A DNA stretch of 64,000 nt from Bacteroidales bacterium (lineage in GTDB: Bacteria; Bacteroidota; Bacteroidia; Bacteroidales; P3), in assembly GCA_017962445.1 (NCBI GenBank), contig JAGCVI010000024.1, positions 1-64,000 of the forward strand. Direction: 5' to 3'. Positions 34,921 through 44,680 of the stretch are shown piece by piece. Position numbers and translations under genes: made by a program. The notes below the pieces were generated by a model. That model was not told the DNA's origin. It worked only from the letters and a program-made list of their open reading frames with translations, and did not search any database. How positions within the stretch are numbered: the stretch's first letter is position 1; each line of letters opens with the position of its first letter.

Positions 34921-36876
34921 TTAATTCTTGTAGTTTCTTGTTGCTATCTTGATATGCTCATAGTTGAGATCCTCTTTGTAGAGCGTCTCCGGCTGTTTAT
35001 GGCCCTGGTATTCCCATGCAGCAACATACATGAAGTTCTCGTCGTCGCGCTTGGTTTCGCCGTCGTCGGTCTGGCTCTCTGTGCGGAAATGGCCACCGCA
35101 CGACTCCTTGCGATGCAAAGCGTCGGTGGTAATCAGACGTGCCAGCTCGAAATAGTCAGCCAGTCGCATAGCCTTCTCCATTTCAGGATTGAAGCTCTCA
35201 ATGTCGCCAGGCACATTCACATGATGCCAGAACTCATCTTCCAGCTCGTCGATCATGGCCTTGGCCTTTGTAAGCCCCTTTTCGTCACGACTCATACCTA
35301 CATATTCCCACATTATGTGACCAAGTTTTTTGTGGTAGTAATCCACAGTCTTATCGCCTTTATTATTCAATAGACGTTCTTCGCGGTCGCGGACAGCCTT
35401 TTCTGCCTCGTCGAATTCAGGAGTGTTGATGGGTATCTTGCCAACAGTGATTTGGTCGGCCAAGTAGTTCTGCAGTGTATATGGCAGCACGAAATAGCCG
35501 TCGGCAAGTCCCTGCATCAGAGCCGATGCGCCAAGGCGGTTGGCACCGTGATCGCTGAAGTTGGCCTCGCCGGCAGCAAAAAGGCCAGGGACGGTAGTCT
35601 GCAACTCATAATCGACCCACAGACCGCCCATGGTGTAGTGCACTGCAGGATAAATCATCATCGGTGTCTCGTAAGGATCTTTGTCAGTGATTTTATGGTA
35701 CATCTGGAAAAGATTGCCGTATTTCTGTTCCACGACATCCCTTCCAAGGCGTTCAATAGCATCTTTGAAGTCAAGGAACACTGCCAGGCCTGTTGGTCCC
35801 ACGCCATAGCCGGCATCGCAGCGTTCCTTGGCGGCACGCGATGCCACGTCGCGAGGCACCAGGTTGCCGAAGGCAGGGTAACGACGTTCAAGGTAGTAGT
35901 CGCGGTCTTCCTCTGCTATGTCAAATGCCGTCTTACGGCCATTGCGGATGGCCTCGGCGTCCTCTTTCTTTTTGGGAACCCAGATGCGGCCGTCGTTGCG
36001 CAGACTTTCGCTCATAAGAGTCAGTTTCGACTGGTAATCGCCATGCACCGGTATACAGGTGGGGTGTATCTGGACATAGCAGGGATTGGCAAACAGCGCA
36101 CCTTTGCGGTGACAAATCCATGCTGCACTGACGTTACTGTTCATGGCGTTGGTCGACAAATAATAGACATTGCCGTAGCCACCTGTGGCGATTACCACAG
36201 CATGAGCAGAATAGCGTTCCAACTTGCCTGTGACCAAATTACGAACAATAATGCCTCGCGCCCGGAGCTTTCCTTCACTGTCATTGACTAGCACCAGTTC
36301 CTCCATCTCACAGCGGGCATGCAGTTTGACAGTACCGCGGTTTATTTCACGGCTCAATGCACCATAGGCACCGAGCAGCAGCTGCTGTCCCGTCTGTCCG
36401 CGGGCGTAGAACGTGCGGCTCACCTGGGCACCGCCAAACGAACGGTTGTCAAGCAGTCCGCTGTAGTCGCGTGCAAAAGGAACACCCTGTGCTACACATT
36501 GGTCAATGATATCGCCGCTGACCTCAGCCAGACGATAGACATTGGCTTCGCGAGCACGGTAGTCGCCGCCCTTTATAGTATCGCGGAACAGACGTTCAAC
36601 GCTGTCGCCGTCGTTCTGGTAGTTTTTGGCTGCATTAATGCCACCCTGAGCAGCGATGCTGTGTGCACGGCGTGGAGAGTCCTGGATACAGAAGGTATCG
36701 ACATTGAAACCAAGCGCACCAAGCGACGCAGCCGCCGACGCACCTGCCAAGCCAGTACCCACAACAATAATGTTGAGCTTACGTTTGTTGGCTGGGTTGA
36801 CGAGTTTTTGGTTTATCTTATAATTGGTCCATTTCTCGCTAAGCGGACCCTGGGGTATTTTAGAGTCTAATTTCAT
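34921..36876 (-). CDS. frdA: Fumarate reductase/succinate dehydrogenase flavoprotein subunit
   Basis: Catalytic FAD subunit of 651 residues facing the cytoplasm. The Rossmann motif [19 protein letters not shown] (about residues 34-52), the histidyl-FAD segment [15 protein letters not shown] (His at about 71), the QIHPTCIPV and active-site PRDVASRAA region, and [12 protein letters not shown] are all present. In anaerobic Bacteroidales this complex reduces fumarate to succinate with quinol, a main energy-conserving step. Between frdC and frdB in the operon. Confidence 0.95.
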   Translation of the reverse strand: MKLDSKIPQGPLSEKWTNYKINQKLVNPANKRKLNIIVVGTGLAGASAAASLGALGFNVDTFCIQDSPRRAHSIAAQGGINAAKNYQNDGDSVERLFRDTIKGGDYRAREANVYRLAEVSGDIIDQCVAQGVPFARDYSGLLDNRSFGGAQVSRTFYARGQTGQQLLLGAYGALSREINRGTVKLHARCEMEELVLVNDSEGKLRARGIIVRNLVTGKLERYSAHAVVIATGGYGNVYYLSTNAMNSNVSAAWICHRKGALFANPCYVQIHPTCIPVHGDYQSKLTLMSESLRNDGRIWVPKKKEDAEAIRNGRKTAFDIAEEDRDYYLERRYPAFGNLVPRDVASRAAKERCDAGYGVGPTGLAVFLDFKDAIERLGRDVVEQKYGNLFQMYHKITDKDPYETPMMIYPAVHYTMGGLWVDYELQTTVPGLFAAGEANFSDHGANRLGASALMQGLADGYFVLPYTLQNYLADQITVGKIPINTPEFDEAEKAVRDREERLLNNKGDKTVDYYHKKLGHIMWEYVGMSRDEKGLTKAKAMIDELEDEFWHHVNVPGDIESFNPEMEKAMRLADYFELARLITTDALHRKESCGGHFRTESQTDDGETKRDDENFMYVAAWEYQGHKQPETLYKEDLNYEHIKIATRNYKN

Positions 36877-36922
36877 TTTCTAAGGTCTTTAAAGTCATTA
36901 TGGTCTTTAGGTCGCAGTGGTT

Positions 36923-37906
36923 TTACAATACCAATAGAACCCCCAACGGCACTATGGCAAATCCTACGCAAATAACCCAACAATAAATGATTGCCAGTAC
37001 TTCGATGATACGAGAATACTTGTAGTGGTTCAGGCCGAATGTCTGGAAAGCCGACTCGAAGCCGTGGCGGACATGTATGCCAACAAGGGCGATGAACAGC
37101 AGATAACACAGCACTACATGCCAAACACTGAATTTCTGTCGAGCCATATTATAGAAGTCGGGTTCGAATTCGGCTTCAGGGAAAAATTGCTCCATTTCTT
37201 CTTTCTGCGATGCATCTATTTTGCGCAGCCATTTATGGTCACTACTTATACGGTCACTGTCGAGCGATTTGGTGATATACCAAGCCGTATGGACTGCTGC
37301 AGCGAGTTGTGCATTGTTTTCCACCTCTTTCTTCAGCTCGTCAGGCACCGACATTTCAGACAGCATTCCTTCATTGTCCGATTCCGTAGCCTCGAAATAC
37401 CACATGAATGCATCAAGTGTCCCCTGGTCAGCCTTCATCAACTCATTTTCAAGCTCCTTGGTCTTTGACAGCTCTTCAGTCTTGACCATGTAAGTGCCCT
37501 TCACAATATTAACCTTGACAAAGAAAAAATCGTAGAAGTGGAACAGTAAACACACCAATATCAGACTGCCTGTAATCATAGCAAGCTTGCTGCCCGGAGC
37601 CGTCTTTGTCCTGTTCGGACGGTGGTACGGCACCGGACGATTGCGACGGTTTGTGTACCAAAGATATGATGCTAGACACATATGCAGTAAAAGGCTGCCT
37701 AGCAATATCAGTTCCATAATCTTGACAAAGATGTTGGTACCCATAAAATGACAGAAAGCACTATAGGCATTGCCACCATCGTTGTAAAGGATGAATAGGT
37801 TTGCTGTCATATGGAACAGCAGAAAAAGCAACAGAAAAGAGCCAAGAATGGCTACAAGCAGTTTTTTTGTTATTGAACTGAGTTTTATCAGTTTGTCGTT
37901 ATTCAT
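36923..37906 (-). CDS. frdC: Fumarate reductase/succinate dehydrogenase cytochrome b subunit with long loop insert
   Basis: Membrane anchor of 327 residues carrying heme b and the quinone site. Five membrane helices lie at about 16-40, 60-84, 108-131, 258-279 and 300-326. Candidate heme histidines are H32, H75, H123 and H278. Normal Bacteroidetes homologues are about 230 residues; the extra length sits between helix 3 and helix 4, about residues 136-250, a charged helical stretch (TEELSKTKELENELM, VPDELKKEVENNAQ, SQKEEMEQFFPEAE). By the helix count this loop is on the periplasmic side. First gene of the operon; a -7 box lies at 37936-37943. Confidence 0.9.
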   Translation of the reverse strand: MNNDKLIKLSSITKKLLVAILGSFLLLFLLFHMTANLFILYNDGGNAYSAFCHFMGTNIFVKIMELILLGSLLLHMCLASYLWYTNRRNRPVPYHRPNRTKTAPGSKLAMITGSLILVCLLFHFYDFFFVKVNIVKGTYMVKTEELSKTKELENELMKADQGTLDAFMWYFEATESDNEGMLSEMSVPDELKKEVENNAQLAAAVHTAWYITKSLDSDRISSDHKWLRKIDASQKEEMEQFFPEAEFEPDFYNMARQKFSVWHVVLCYLLFIALVGIHVRHGFESAFQTFGLNHYKYSRIIEVLAIIYCWVICVGFAIVPLGVLLVL

Positions 37907-37935
37907 TTATATTTGTTTTATACGTTTTCCAATTG

Positions 37936-37943
37936 CAAAAATA
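37936..37943 (-). promoter_or_regulatory. Candidate -7 box for the frdCAB operon
   Basis: Minus strand TATTTTTG, 30 bp before the frdC start. No clear -33 TTG at standard distance. Confidence 0.5.
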
Positions 37944-37962
37944 GATATAATTTCAATATCTT

Positions 37963-40197
37963 CTAACGAGTAAATTTGTGGATGTCGAGTTCATCGGGCG
38001 AAACGAACCACACAACATCGTCAGTCATGAACTTTGTATACGAACGCGGATTGAGAATCTGCTGACCGGCACGTTCAATGGCAATAATCATAGCGTTGTA
38101 GTGCTGGCTGAACTTCGACTCGGATATTGTCAATCCAAGGAAAGGGCTGCCGTCGTTGACAACCAGACGGTAGATATTCAATTCGTTGTCGCTGTGGTCG
38201 TGAATAAGCATGTCGGGCTCCACATCAAGCACTGTACGCAGATGGCTTATCTGGTCCTCGTTGCCCATCACCGACAGACGGTCGCCCGGCATGACCAATG
38301 TGTCTTTCGACGGAAGGTCGTGGACAATGCCTGCACGTTCGATTGAGACGACGTTGACCCCATAGTCCTCCCTGAAGTTGGTTTCCATCAGTTTGCGGCC
38401 CGCGAAAGGAGAATACTGTGTTACGGGTATTCGCTCAAGATAGAAGTTGTTCTCGAGAAGTGTAGGTATCTTGAACGACTGTTGTGCCTGCCGTGAGTTA
38501 AAGTTGGAGATAAACTGGTCCTCGATACGTTGATAGAACGAAATGGTTTTTCTCGAAAACACAACCATAAGTGCAATAAATATGACAAGTATTATCAGGA
38601 AACCAACAGCGAGATGAATGTATTGGCCAATAACAAGCCCAATGAAAAAGAGGGCAAGAAAGTAGCGCAGCAACAACACAGGTATCACTACTGCCTGACT
38701 GTATTCCTTCGACTCCAACAACATGCGGATTTTCTGTCTGTTAACGTTACGCACTGCAACAGCCCAAACAAAGGGTGTGATGGCCAGCAGTGTAATAACC
38801 AGACCAATGAGATTGCCCACAAACAACGGCTCTCCAAATTCGTCAACAAAAAAGCTGTTAAGGAACGGTTTCAGCAATGTGTATGAGAGTAGGATGATAG
38901 CAGTATTAATGACACCATATATAAGTATCGAAGAGAACTGTTTTTTCAGAAACAGCCTCACCGACACCTTCTGGCTGGTCTGCTTGGCGGAATTGCTGTA
39001 TTTTTCAAGAGCTTCCTTGAGTCGTACTGGGAGTTTCGGTTCGACGAATGAAAAGAACGGATTTGCCGCCTTGATCATATATGGCGTAACAAAGGTGGTC
39101 ACAATGGAGACTGAAACGATAATAGGATATATGTCAGAATTGATGACACCAAACGACAGGCCAAGTCCGGCGATAATAAACGAGAACTCACCAATCTGAC
39201 AGAAGCAGAAACCACATTGTACGGCGGAACGCAAGGGTTTGCCCGACAATATTACTCCCAGGGTAGCCGAAGAAGATTTGAAGATGATCACCGCAGCAGC
39301 AATGACAAGTATCGGCACAAGGTATTCGACCAAAATCTCCGGGTCGACCAACATGCCGACCGAGACAAAAAAGACTGCACCGAAAAGGTTCTTCAAAGGT
39401 GTAATAACACGGTGGATTACATCTGCCTCAATGGTTTCAGCAAGGATGGCACCCATCACAAAAGCACCTAGAGCGGTCGAAAAGCCCACATAAGAGGCAA
39501 AGACCACCATCATGAAACACAGGCCGACGGCAACCACACACAGAGTCTCCTCGGTCATGTAGCGACGCATCCAACGCAGAAATGTAGGGATCAAGAATAT
39601 ACCGAAAATAAACCACACTATCAAGAAGAATACCAACTTGACCAAACTAAGTGCAAGCTCACCGCCATCAAAGTTCCTGCTGACCGAGATAGTGGAGAGC
39701 AACACCAATAAAAGCACAGCAATAAGGTCTTCGACGACAAGCACTGCTGTGACTGATGAAGTGAATTTCTGCTGTTTTAGTTTCAGGTCGTCGAACGATT
39801 TGATGATGATGGTTGTCGACGAGATGGAAAGCATACAGCCAAGGAAGATGCAGTCCATAGAATCCCATCCAAGTATTCGACCCAGACTTGAACCGATAAG
39901 GAACATAATAGCCAACTCCGTCAGCGCCGTTATAGCACCTGTCGCACCGACCTTCTTCAGCTTTTTGATGCTGAATTCAAGTCCGAGTGCGAACATAAGG
40001 AACACGATGCCGATATCACTCCACACATGCACATTGGCGGCATCCTTGACAGCGGGGAACCATGGAAAATAAGGGCCTATGAAGAAACCGGCAACGATAT
40101 ATCCAAGTACAAGAGGCTGCTTGAGCCATTTGAACACAACAGTGATGACTCCGGCGGTGACAAGTATTATTGCTAAATCAAGAAAGAGTGGCGGCAT
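37963..40197 (-). CDS. CPA2-family cation:proton antiporter with two RCK_C domains
   Basis: Inner-membrane antiporter of 744 residues. The Na+/H+ exchanger domain (about 1-395) has GYIVAGFFIGPYFPW, IGIVFLMFALGLEFS, SSTTIIIKSFDD, VLVVEDLIAVLLLVLL and GFSTALGAFVMGAILAET, as in KefB/C and CPA2 proteins. A second membrane block (about 430-555) links to two cytoplasmic TrkA-C/RCK_C domains, one at about 600-660 (DYGVNVVSIERAG, VMPGDRLSVMG) and one at about 675-744 (NAMIIAIERAG, DDVVWFVSPDEL). There is no TrkA-N NAD-binding domain. Probably K+ or Na+ efflux gated by a small ligand. Promoter at 40227-40259. Confidence 0.9.
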   Translation of the reverse strand: MPPLFLDLAIILVTAGVITVVFKWLKQPLVLGYIVAGFFIGPYFPWFPAVKDAANVHVWSDIGIVFLMFALGLEFSIKKLKKVGATGAITALTELAIMFLIGSSLGRILGWDSMDCIFLGCMLSISSTTIIIKSFDDLKLKQQKFTSSVTAVLVVEDLIAVLLLVLLSTISVSRNFDGGELALSLVKLVFFLIVWFIFGIFLIPTFLRWMRRYMTEETLCVVAVGLCFMMVVFASYVGFSTALGAFVMGAILAETIEADVIHRVITPLKNLFGAVFFVSVGMLVDPEILVEYLVPILVIAAAVIIFKSSSATLGVILSGKPLRSAVQCGFCFCQIGEFSFIIAGLGLSFGVINSDIYPIIVSVSIVTTFVTPYMIKAANPFFSFVEPKLPVRLKEALEKYSNSAKQTSQKVSVRLFLKKQFSSILIYGVINTAIILLSYTLLKPFLNSFFVDEFGEPLFVGNLIGLVITLLAITPFVWAVAVRNVNRQKIRMLLESKEYSQAVVIPVLLLRYFLALFFIGLVIGQYIHLAVGFLIILVIFIALMVVFSRKTISFYQRIEDQFISNFNSRQAQQSFKIPTLLENNFYLERIPVTQYSPFAGRKLMETNFREDYGVNVVSIERAGIVHDLPSKDTLVMPGDRLSVMGNEDQISHLRTVLDVEPDMLIHDHSDNELNIYRLVVNDGSPFLGLTISESKFSQHYNAMIIAIERAGQQILNPRSYTKFMTDDVVWFVSPDELDIHKFTR

Positions 40198-40226
40198 AGC
40201 AGAAATTGGGCTTTCAAAAAGATTTG

Positions 40227-40259
40227 CAAAAATACGATTTTTTCGGGACTTTAAGCAAA
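40227..40259 (-). promoter_or_regulatory. Promoter of the CPA2 antiporter gene
   Basis: Minus strand TTTG (40259-40256), 21-bp spacer, TATTTTTG (40234-40227). Confidence 0.68.
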
Positions 40260-40276
40260 GTTTTCATAATTTTCTT

Positions 40277-40284
40277 TATTTTTG
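40277..40284 (+). promoter_or_regulatory. Candidate -7 box for the 40345 operon
   Basis: TATTTTTG, 60 bp before the ATG at 40345 and back to back with the divergent antiporter promoter. Confidence 0.5.
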
Positions 40285-40344
40285 CAAAAAAATAATAAAG
40301 AGATTCAAATATTAATAAATTGAAATAGTGAACAATCAACCATC

Positions 40345-41070
40345 ATGAAAAAACAAGACTGGATATTGATTCTTTGCGTCGTCGCGGTGCTGGCACCGTT
40401 TTTCATTCCGGCGACAGGGTTCTTCGACTGGTTCTGCAACAGCACAAAGGCGCACCCCTACATCATGGCCTTCTTCAAGTTTGCCATCCTTGCCACACTG
40501 GGCGAGTGTCTGGCACTGCGCATCCGCAAGGGTGTTTACAATGAAAAAGGCTTCGGCGTTGCACCACGCATGATAGTGTGGGGTTTCCTCGGCATGGCAA
40601 TAGCAATGTCGATGGTCATCTTCAAGAGTGGCGTGCCGGTATTCCTTGGCTCGGTGGCAGACGCTCTGACGGGCAACAACGGCCATGCCGCAGTATATGC
40701 CGCCGTATTCAATGCCGAAAATTTCACGCTTGCCAAGCTCGGCATCGCCTTCGCTGTCAGCGTGCTGATGAACAGCATCTTCGCTCCCGTGATGATGACT
40801 TTCCACAAGTGTACCGACATACACATCACCGACAACGGCGGCACCATCCGTGGACTTCTGCGCCCCATGAAGATGCGCGAGATAATGAGCAAGAAGGTGA
40901 ACTGGGATGTTCAGTGGAACCTCGTCATCAAGAAGACCATCCCTCTCTTTTGGTTCCCAATGCATACCATCACTTTCATCTTGGACCAAACGTTCCAGGT
41001 TCTCTTCGCAGCACTGCTGGGCGTTGCGCTGGGTCTGATATTAGCTCTCGCCGGAGGAAGCAAGAAATGA
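40345..41070 (+). CDS. Conserved integral membrane protein, function unknown
   Basis: I do not recognise a named family with confidence. The 241 residues include about five hydrophobic segments (roughly 6-24, 38-58, 72-95, 128-150 and 205-236). Conserved-looking blocks are ILATLGECLALRIRKGVY, GVAPRMIVWGFLGMAIAMSM, an extended cytoplasmic loop with RGLLRPMKMREIM, and PLFWFPMHTITFIL followed by a small-residue-rich last helix. The overall shape recalls Mpv17/PMP22-like proteins of Bacteroidetes but this is a guess. Its TGA overlaps the ATG of the downstream barrel gene (ATGA), so the two are coupled. Confidence 0.8.
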   Translation: MKKQDWILILCVVAVLAPFFIPATGFFDWFCNSTKAHPYIMAFFKFAILATLGECLALRIRKGVYNEKGFGVAPRMIVWGFLGMAIAMSMVIFKSGVPVFLGSVADALTGNNGHAAVYAAVFNAENFTLAKLGIAFAVSVLMNSIFAPVMMTFHKCTDIHITDNGGTIRGLLRPMKMREIMSKKVNWDVQWNLVIKKTIPLFWFPMHTITFILDQTFQVLFAALLGVALGLILALAGGSKK

Positions 41071-42296
41071 AAAAGATAGTAATAAGTCTTATAGGGCTTA
41101 TAGGGCTTATAGGTCCTATACAGGCTCAATTTTCCCTTGACTGGCACGGCTTCGTCAACCCTCACTACTATGCCGACAGTCGCAGCGTGGTGGGTGGACG
41201 TGAGGACATGATGCTCTTCTACCCCAAGCCTGTTCTGCTCGACAGCCTTGGCAACGACATCAACGACGGCTGGCAAGCCGACATGCTGGCCATCACTGCC
41301 CGCCTGAACCTCCTCATCACCGGCCCCGATATGCTTGGAGCCAAGACCTCCGCATATATCGAGGGCGACTTCACGGGGAGCACCAACGCCACCATCAATA
41401 ACCTGCGCCTGCGACATGCCTACATTGTCCTGCGTTGGAATCGCTGGGTGGTAGATGATCTGTATGAGACCCGTCACATGCTGATTGCGGGCCAGTACTG
41501 GTATCCCATGGTTGTCCACGAAATAATGCCCATGACCAACCCGCTCAATATGGGCGCCCCATTCCACTGCTATGCCCGCCAACCACAGATACGCTACACT
41601 TATTCCCTCGGTCATTGGGAAGCGGTTGCTGTGACAAGTTGGCAACTCGACAATATGAGCCAGGGACTCCTAAACGGCACTCCAACCAGCAGCACTCAGT
41701 TTGCCCGCCACAGCATGGTGCCGGAGCTGACGGCACAACTGCGCTACCGCACGGGTGGTCTATTCATCGGAGCGGCCGTCAACGCCAAAACCATCCAGCC
41801 CATCGTGAACACCACAGGAATGGCCTCGAATCAGCCGTTGCGCACATCGATGACCTACTCGGTCTTCGGCAGCCTGAAAGCCGGTCCAGTCACTTTCAAG
41901 GCTCAGACATTGCTCAATAACAGCCTTTACGAAGGATGCTCGCTGGGCGGCTACCTGATGTACACCAGTGTGGCAGGTAACGACGTGATGTTCCGCGACT
42001 GGACTTTCAACACCGTATGGCTCGACGTGGAGCGCAACCGCGGCCATTGGCGTCCAGGCCTCTTTATGGGCTATGCCCAGAAGCAAGATGAAGGCCCTGT
42101 GCTGGCCATATACGGACCGCCAACGGTATTCGGGCGAGGCTATGACCTAGACTATCTGTGGCGCATACAGCCCCGCCTCACCTATACCACTGAAAAAGGG
42201 CTCTCCTTCACCGGCGAGGCTGAATACACCTACGCTGGCTACAACACCCCCGTCGGGAACCTTCGTTTGTCACTAAGTATGGTCTATGCTTTCTAA
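41067..42296 (+). CDS. Outer-membrane beta-barrel protein
   Basis: A 409-residue exported protein whose start ATG overlaps the preceding stop. The signal peptide contains a perfect in-frame 9-bp tandem repeat (41088-41114) encoding Leu-Ile-Gly three times. The mature part (FSLDWHGFVNPHYYADSRSVVGGRED) is a succession of amphipathic strands ending in F (LSLSMVYAF), typical of a 16-18-strand porin-like barrel. The aromatic C-terminal residue fits Bam insertion. No substrate can be predicted. The 3' end overlaps the start of the PHP phosphatase gene by 11 nt. Confidence 0.82.
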   Translation: MKKIVISLIGLIGLIGPIQAQFSLDWHGFVNPHYYADSRSVVGGREDMMLFYPKPVLLDSLGNDINDGWQADMLAITARLNLLITGPDMLGAKTSAYIEGDFTGSTNATINNLRLRHAYIVLRWNRWVVDDLYETRHMLIAGQYWYPMVVHEIMPMTNPLNMGAPFHCYARQPQIRYTYSLGHWEAVAVTSWQLDNMSQGLLNGTPTSSTQFARHSMVPELTAQLRYRTGGLFIGAAVNAKTIQPIVNTTGMASNQPLRTSMTYSVFGSLKAGPVTFKAQTLLNNSLYEGCSLGGYLMYTSVAGNDVMFRDWTFNTVWLDVERNRGHWRPGLFMGYAQKQDEGPVLAIYGPPTVFGRGYDLDYLWRIQPRLTYTTEKGLSFTGEAEYTYAGYNTPVGNLRLSLSMVYAF

Positions 42297-43158
42297 CTAC
42301 CACACACACTCCCATTACTGCGACGGCCGCGGCGAACTGCGCGAATACGTCGAATACGCCCTTGCCCACGGCTTCTCGGCCCTGGGATTCTCCGGACACG
42401 GTCCCCTGCCCTACGACAACAAGTTTTCAATCAAGCAGGAACAATATCTTGACTACTGCAATGAAGTGCGCGCCATGAAGGCCGAATACGAAGGACGCAT
42501 TGAGATTTTGCTTGGCCTCGAGATGGACTACATTCCTGGCATTCAAGAGGATTTCACACCGCTAATCGAAAAAGGCGGACTGGAATACAGCATCGGCAGC
42601 GTACACCTGGTGACACATCCCGACCACGTGGAAGCCCTCCGCAACAGCCTGCTACACAATGACAACAATTCGCAATCAATCATGCCTCACCTCTGGTATA
42701 TCGACGGAGGCAACCCTGCACACTACGACAATGGCTTGAACGAGCTCTTCCATGGCGACATACGCTACGCCGTGCGCACCTTCTTCCACCAAACCAACGC
42801 AATGATTGAGCGTAACAGGCCTACAATTGTTGGGCATTTCGACAAGGTGGTGATGCACAACCGCGAAAGGTTTTTCAGTTATCAGGACAAGTGGTTCCAA
42901 GAGCTTCTGCACGAAACAATTGCACTGATACGCGAAACAGGCTGCATCTGCGAAATCAACACCCGGGGCATCTACAAAGGACGGCACACCGATTTCTATC
43001 CGGCTCGCGATACCATACGATATATGAACACTCTCGGCATCCCTGTCATAGTCGGTACCGATGCCCACGCCCCTGCCGACCTCGACCGGTTCGAAGGAGC
43101 ATACGAGTTCCTGTCCGAAATCGGATACCGCAATATTGTAAAAAAGTTAAGTGTTTAA
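42286..43158 (+). CDS. PHP-family histidinol-phosphatase-like protein
   Basis: Cytoplasmic metal-dependent phosphoesterase of 290 residues, HisK/HisJ type. PHP motifs: NYHTHSHYCDGRGELREYVEYALAHGF (motif I metal ligands), FSGHGPLP (II), GLEMDYIPG and YSIGSVH (III region), IVGHFDK, and the final IVGTDAHAPADLDRF (IV). Members of this family carry out the penultimate step of histidine synthesis, but no other his gene is nearby, so another phosphoester is possible. The ATG overlaps the barrel gene by 11 nt. Confidence 0.87.
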   Translation: MLSNYHTHSHYCDGRGELREYVEYALAHGFSALGFSGHGPLPYDNKFSIKQEQYLDYCNEVRAMKAEYEGRIEILLGLEMDYIPGIQEDFTPLIEKGGLEYSIGSVHLVTHPDHVEALRNSLLHNDNNSQSIMPHLWYIDGGNPAHYDNGLNELFHGDIRYAVRTFFHQTNAMIERNRPTIVGHFDKVVMHNRERFFSYQDKWFQELLHETIALIRETGCICEINTRGIYKGRHTDFYPARDTIRYMNTLGIPVIVGTDAHAPADLDRFEGAYEFLSEIGYRNIVKKLSV

Positions 43159-43178
43159 ACATTAGTTTTTTAAGTAAG

Positions 43179-44060
43179 ATGAAAGGTGGAAAGAAAATAT
43201 TATTCCTGATAATTGCCATTGCATTAATATGCTGCAGCTGCTCAGGCTCACATAAGAACAAAGGCAAGACCGACGAATATACCGACGACTACAACCGTAC
43301 TGTCCAGGTGCCTAAAGCTCCACAACGGGTTGTGTCGCTGTCGCCGGCAGTAACCGAGATTATTTTTGCCATCGGTGCCGACAACCTGCTGGTGGGACGC
43401 ACCGAATTCTGCATGTATCCCCCTGAGGCTTCAGGAATTGAGGATATCGGTGGCATAAGCAACCTGAACATCGAAAAGGTTCTTTCCGTCAACCCTGACT
43501 TGATTATCGGTGGCTCAATGATTCCACAGAAGACAGTGAAGAAAATCGAGGACCTCGGTGTCAGCATAGCCTTCGTAACAGAAAAAAAACACTTTGAAGG
43601 CCTGTACGAGAATATCGAGAAGATAGGGCAACTGGTGGGACAAAAGGCCCAAGCCGACAGCCTTGTCAGAGCGTTGAGGAATGAGGTCAAAGCCCTTGGC
43701 ACTGCCGACGGCACCAAGACCAAATCAGTCTACTACGTTGTCGGATTCGGCAGCGGCGGCGACTTCACAGCCGGTGGCGACACCTTCATCAACGACATCA
43801 TCAATATGGCCGGTGGCCGCAACATAGCCAGCGACAGCAAAGGCTGGACCTTCAGCAAGGAAGCTCTTATACAGGCCGATCCTGATTTCATACTCATTCG
43901 CGCCGAGGACAGCGCCACGTTCTGCCGCACCTCACCTTACAACCAGCTGAGCGCCGTGAAAAACGGCAACACCATTGCCCTTGAGGATGGAATTCTCGAT
44001 CTGCAAGTACCTCGTAATATTGAACTTATAAAGCGACTGCGCGAACGTTTCAATAAATAA
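43179..44060 (+). CDS. ABC transporter substrate-binding lipoprotein (BtuF/FepB-like)
   Basis: Lipoprotein of 293 residues (hydrophobic leader ending LICCSC, then a Lys-rich linker). The body is a cluster-9/helical-backbone binding protein: DDYNRTVQVPKAPQRVVSLSPAVTEIIFAIGADNLLVGRT, VLSVNPDLIIGG, and GGDTFINDIINMAGGRNIASDSKGW followed by a final VPRNIELIKRLRE. These proteins deliver cobalamin, heme or Fe-siderophore to a BtuCD-type importer. No permease or ATPase gene is adjacent on either side, so it works with a distant transporter. ATG at 43179; the longer frame lies inside the upstream gene. Confidence 0.88.
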   Translation: MKGGKKILFLIIAIALICCSCSGSHKNKGKTDEYTDDYNRTVQVPKAPQRVVSLSPAVTEIIFAIGADNLLVGRTEFCMYPPEASGIEDIGGISNLNIEKVLSVNPDLIIGGSMIPQKTVKKIEDLGVSIAFVTEKKHFEGLYENIEKIGQLVGQKAQADSLVRALRNEVKALGTADGTKTKSVYYVVGFGSGGDFTAGGDTFINDIINMAGGRNIASDSKGWTFSKEALIQADPDFILIRAEDSATFCRTSPYNQLSAVKNGNTIALEDGILDLQVPRNIELIKRLRERFNK

Positions 44061-44119
44061 TCACCTCTGATTGTAAGTTTTTGTCACCAAAAGGTACAAA
44101 TTGGGAAAATGAAAACATC

Positions 44120-44572
44120 ATGAAAAGACTTCTTTCAATAATTTGTTTCAGCGTTCTGCTGTTGGCGACGGCAAAAGCCCAGAGCGATAGCAATTTGGTT
44201 ATCCACAAATTGGACAAAACTCAATACATAATTATTTCACCATCTGATTTATACATTGACAGCCTTATCCGCGACATTGCCGGTGACGAAGAGGAGATGG
44301 ATAATTTCTACGTTGCCATGGACGATTTGGGATATTACCTCTACCTGTGCGACACTTTGCTGAGGCAGCAAGGCACACAGCCTTTATTTTCCGACTCTGA
44401 CAGCCGCATATTTCTTGCCGACGAACAACAATGGCTGAGTATGCCAAGCAGGGGCTTCTCAGGAGTGCTTGTCTATCAGCCTGACGGCAGTTACGGCCTT
44501 TTCCCCTTGCTTGAGTTCATTGGCACACTGACCACCTTTGACGAAGAGACGAAACAAGATGGTCTTGAATAA
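44120..44572 (+). CDS. Small exported protein, function unknown
   Basis: A 150-residue protein with a signal peptide (MKRLLSIICFSVLLLATAKAQ). The mature part is acidic, with DLYIDSLIRDIAGDEEEMDNFYVAMDDLGYYLYLCD and one cysteine; I recognise no family. The ATG at 44120 is preferred over an earlier in-frame start at 44081, which would place unrelated residues before the signal. It follows the BtuF-like gene by about 60 nt and may be co-transcribed. Confidence 0.7.
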   Translation: MKRLLSIICFSVLLLATAKAQSDSNLVIHKLDKTQYIIISPSDLYIDSLIRDIAGDEEEMDNFYVAMDDLGYYLYLCDTLLRQQGTQPLFSDSDSRIFLADEQQWLSMPSRGFSGVLVYQPDGSYGLFPLLEFIGTLTTFDEETKQDGLE

Positions 44573-44624
44573 GTTTAAAGGGTATTAGTTGTCGACTGAG
44601 TCTACATCTTTACTAAAAAAACAT

Positions 44625-44655
44625 TTTGCCAATCGAGAAAAAGTGAGTATTTTTG
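44625..44655 (+). promoter_or_regulatory. Promoter of the 44681 lipoprotein gene
   Basis: TTTG (44625-44628), 19-bp spacer, TATTTTTG (44648-44655), giving a leader of only about 20 nt. Confidence 0.75.
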
Positions 44656-44680
44656 CAACGAATTTCAAATACTAAAACCC

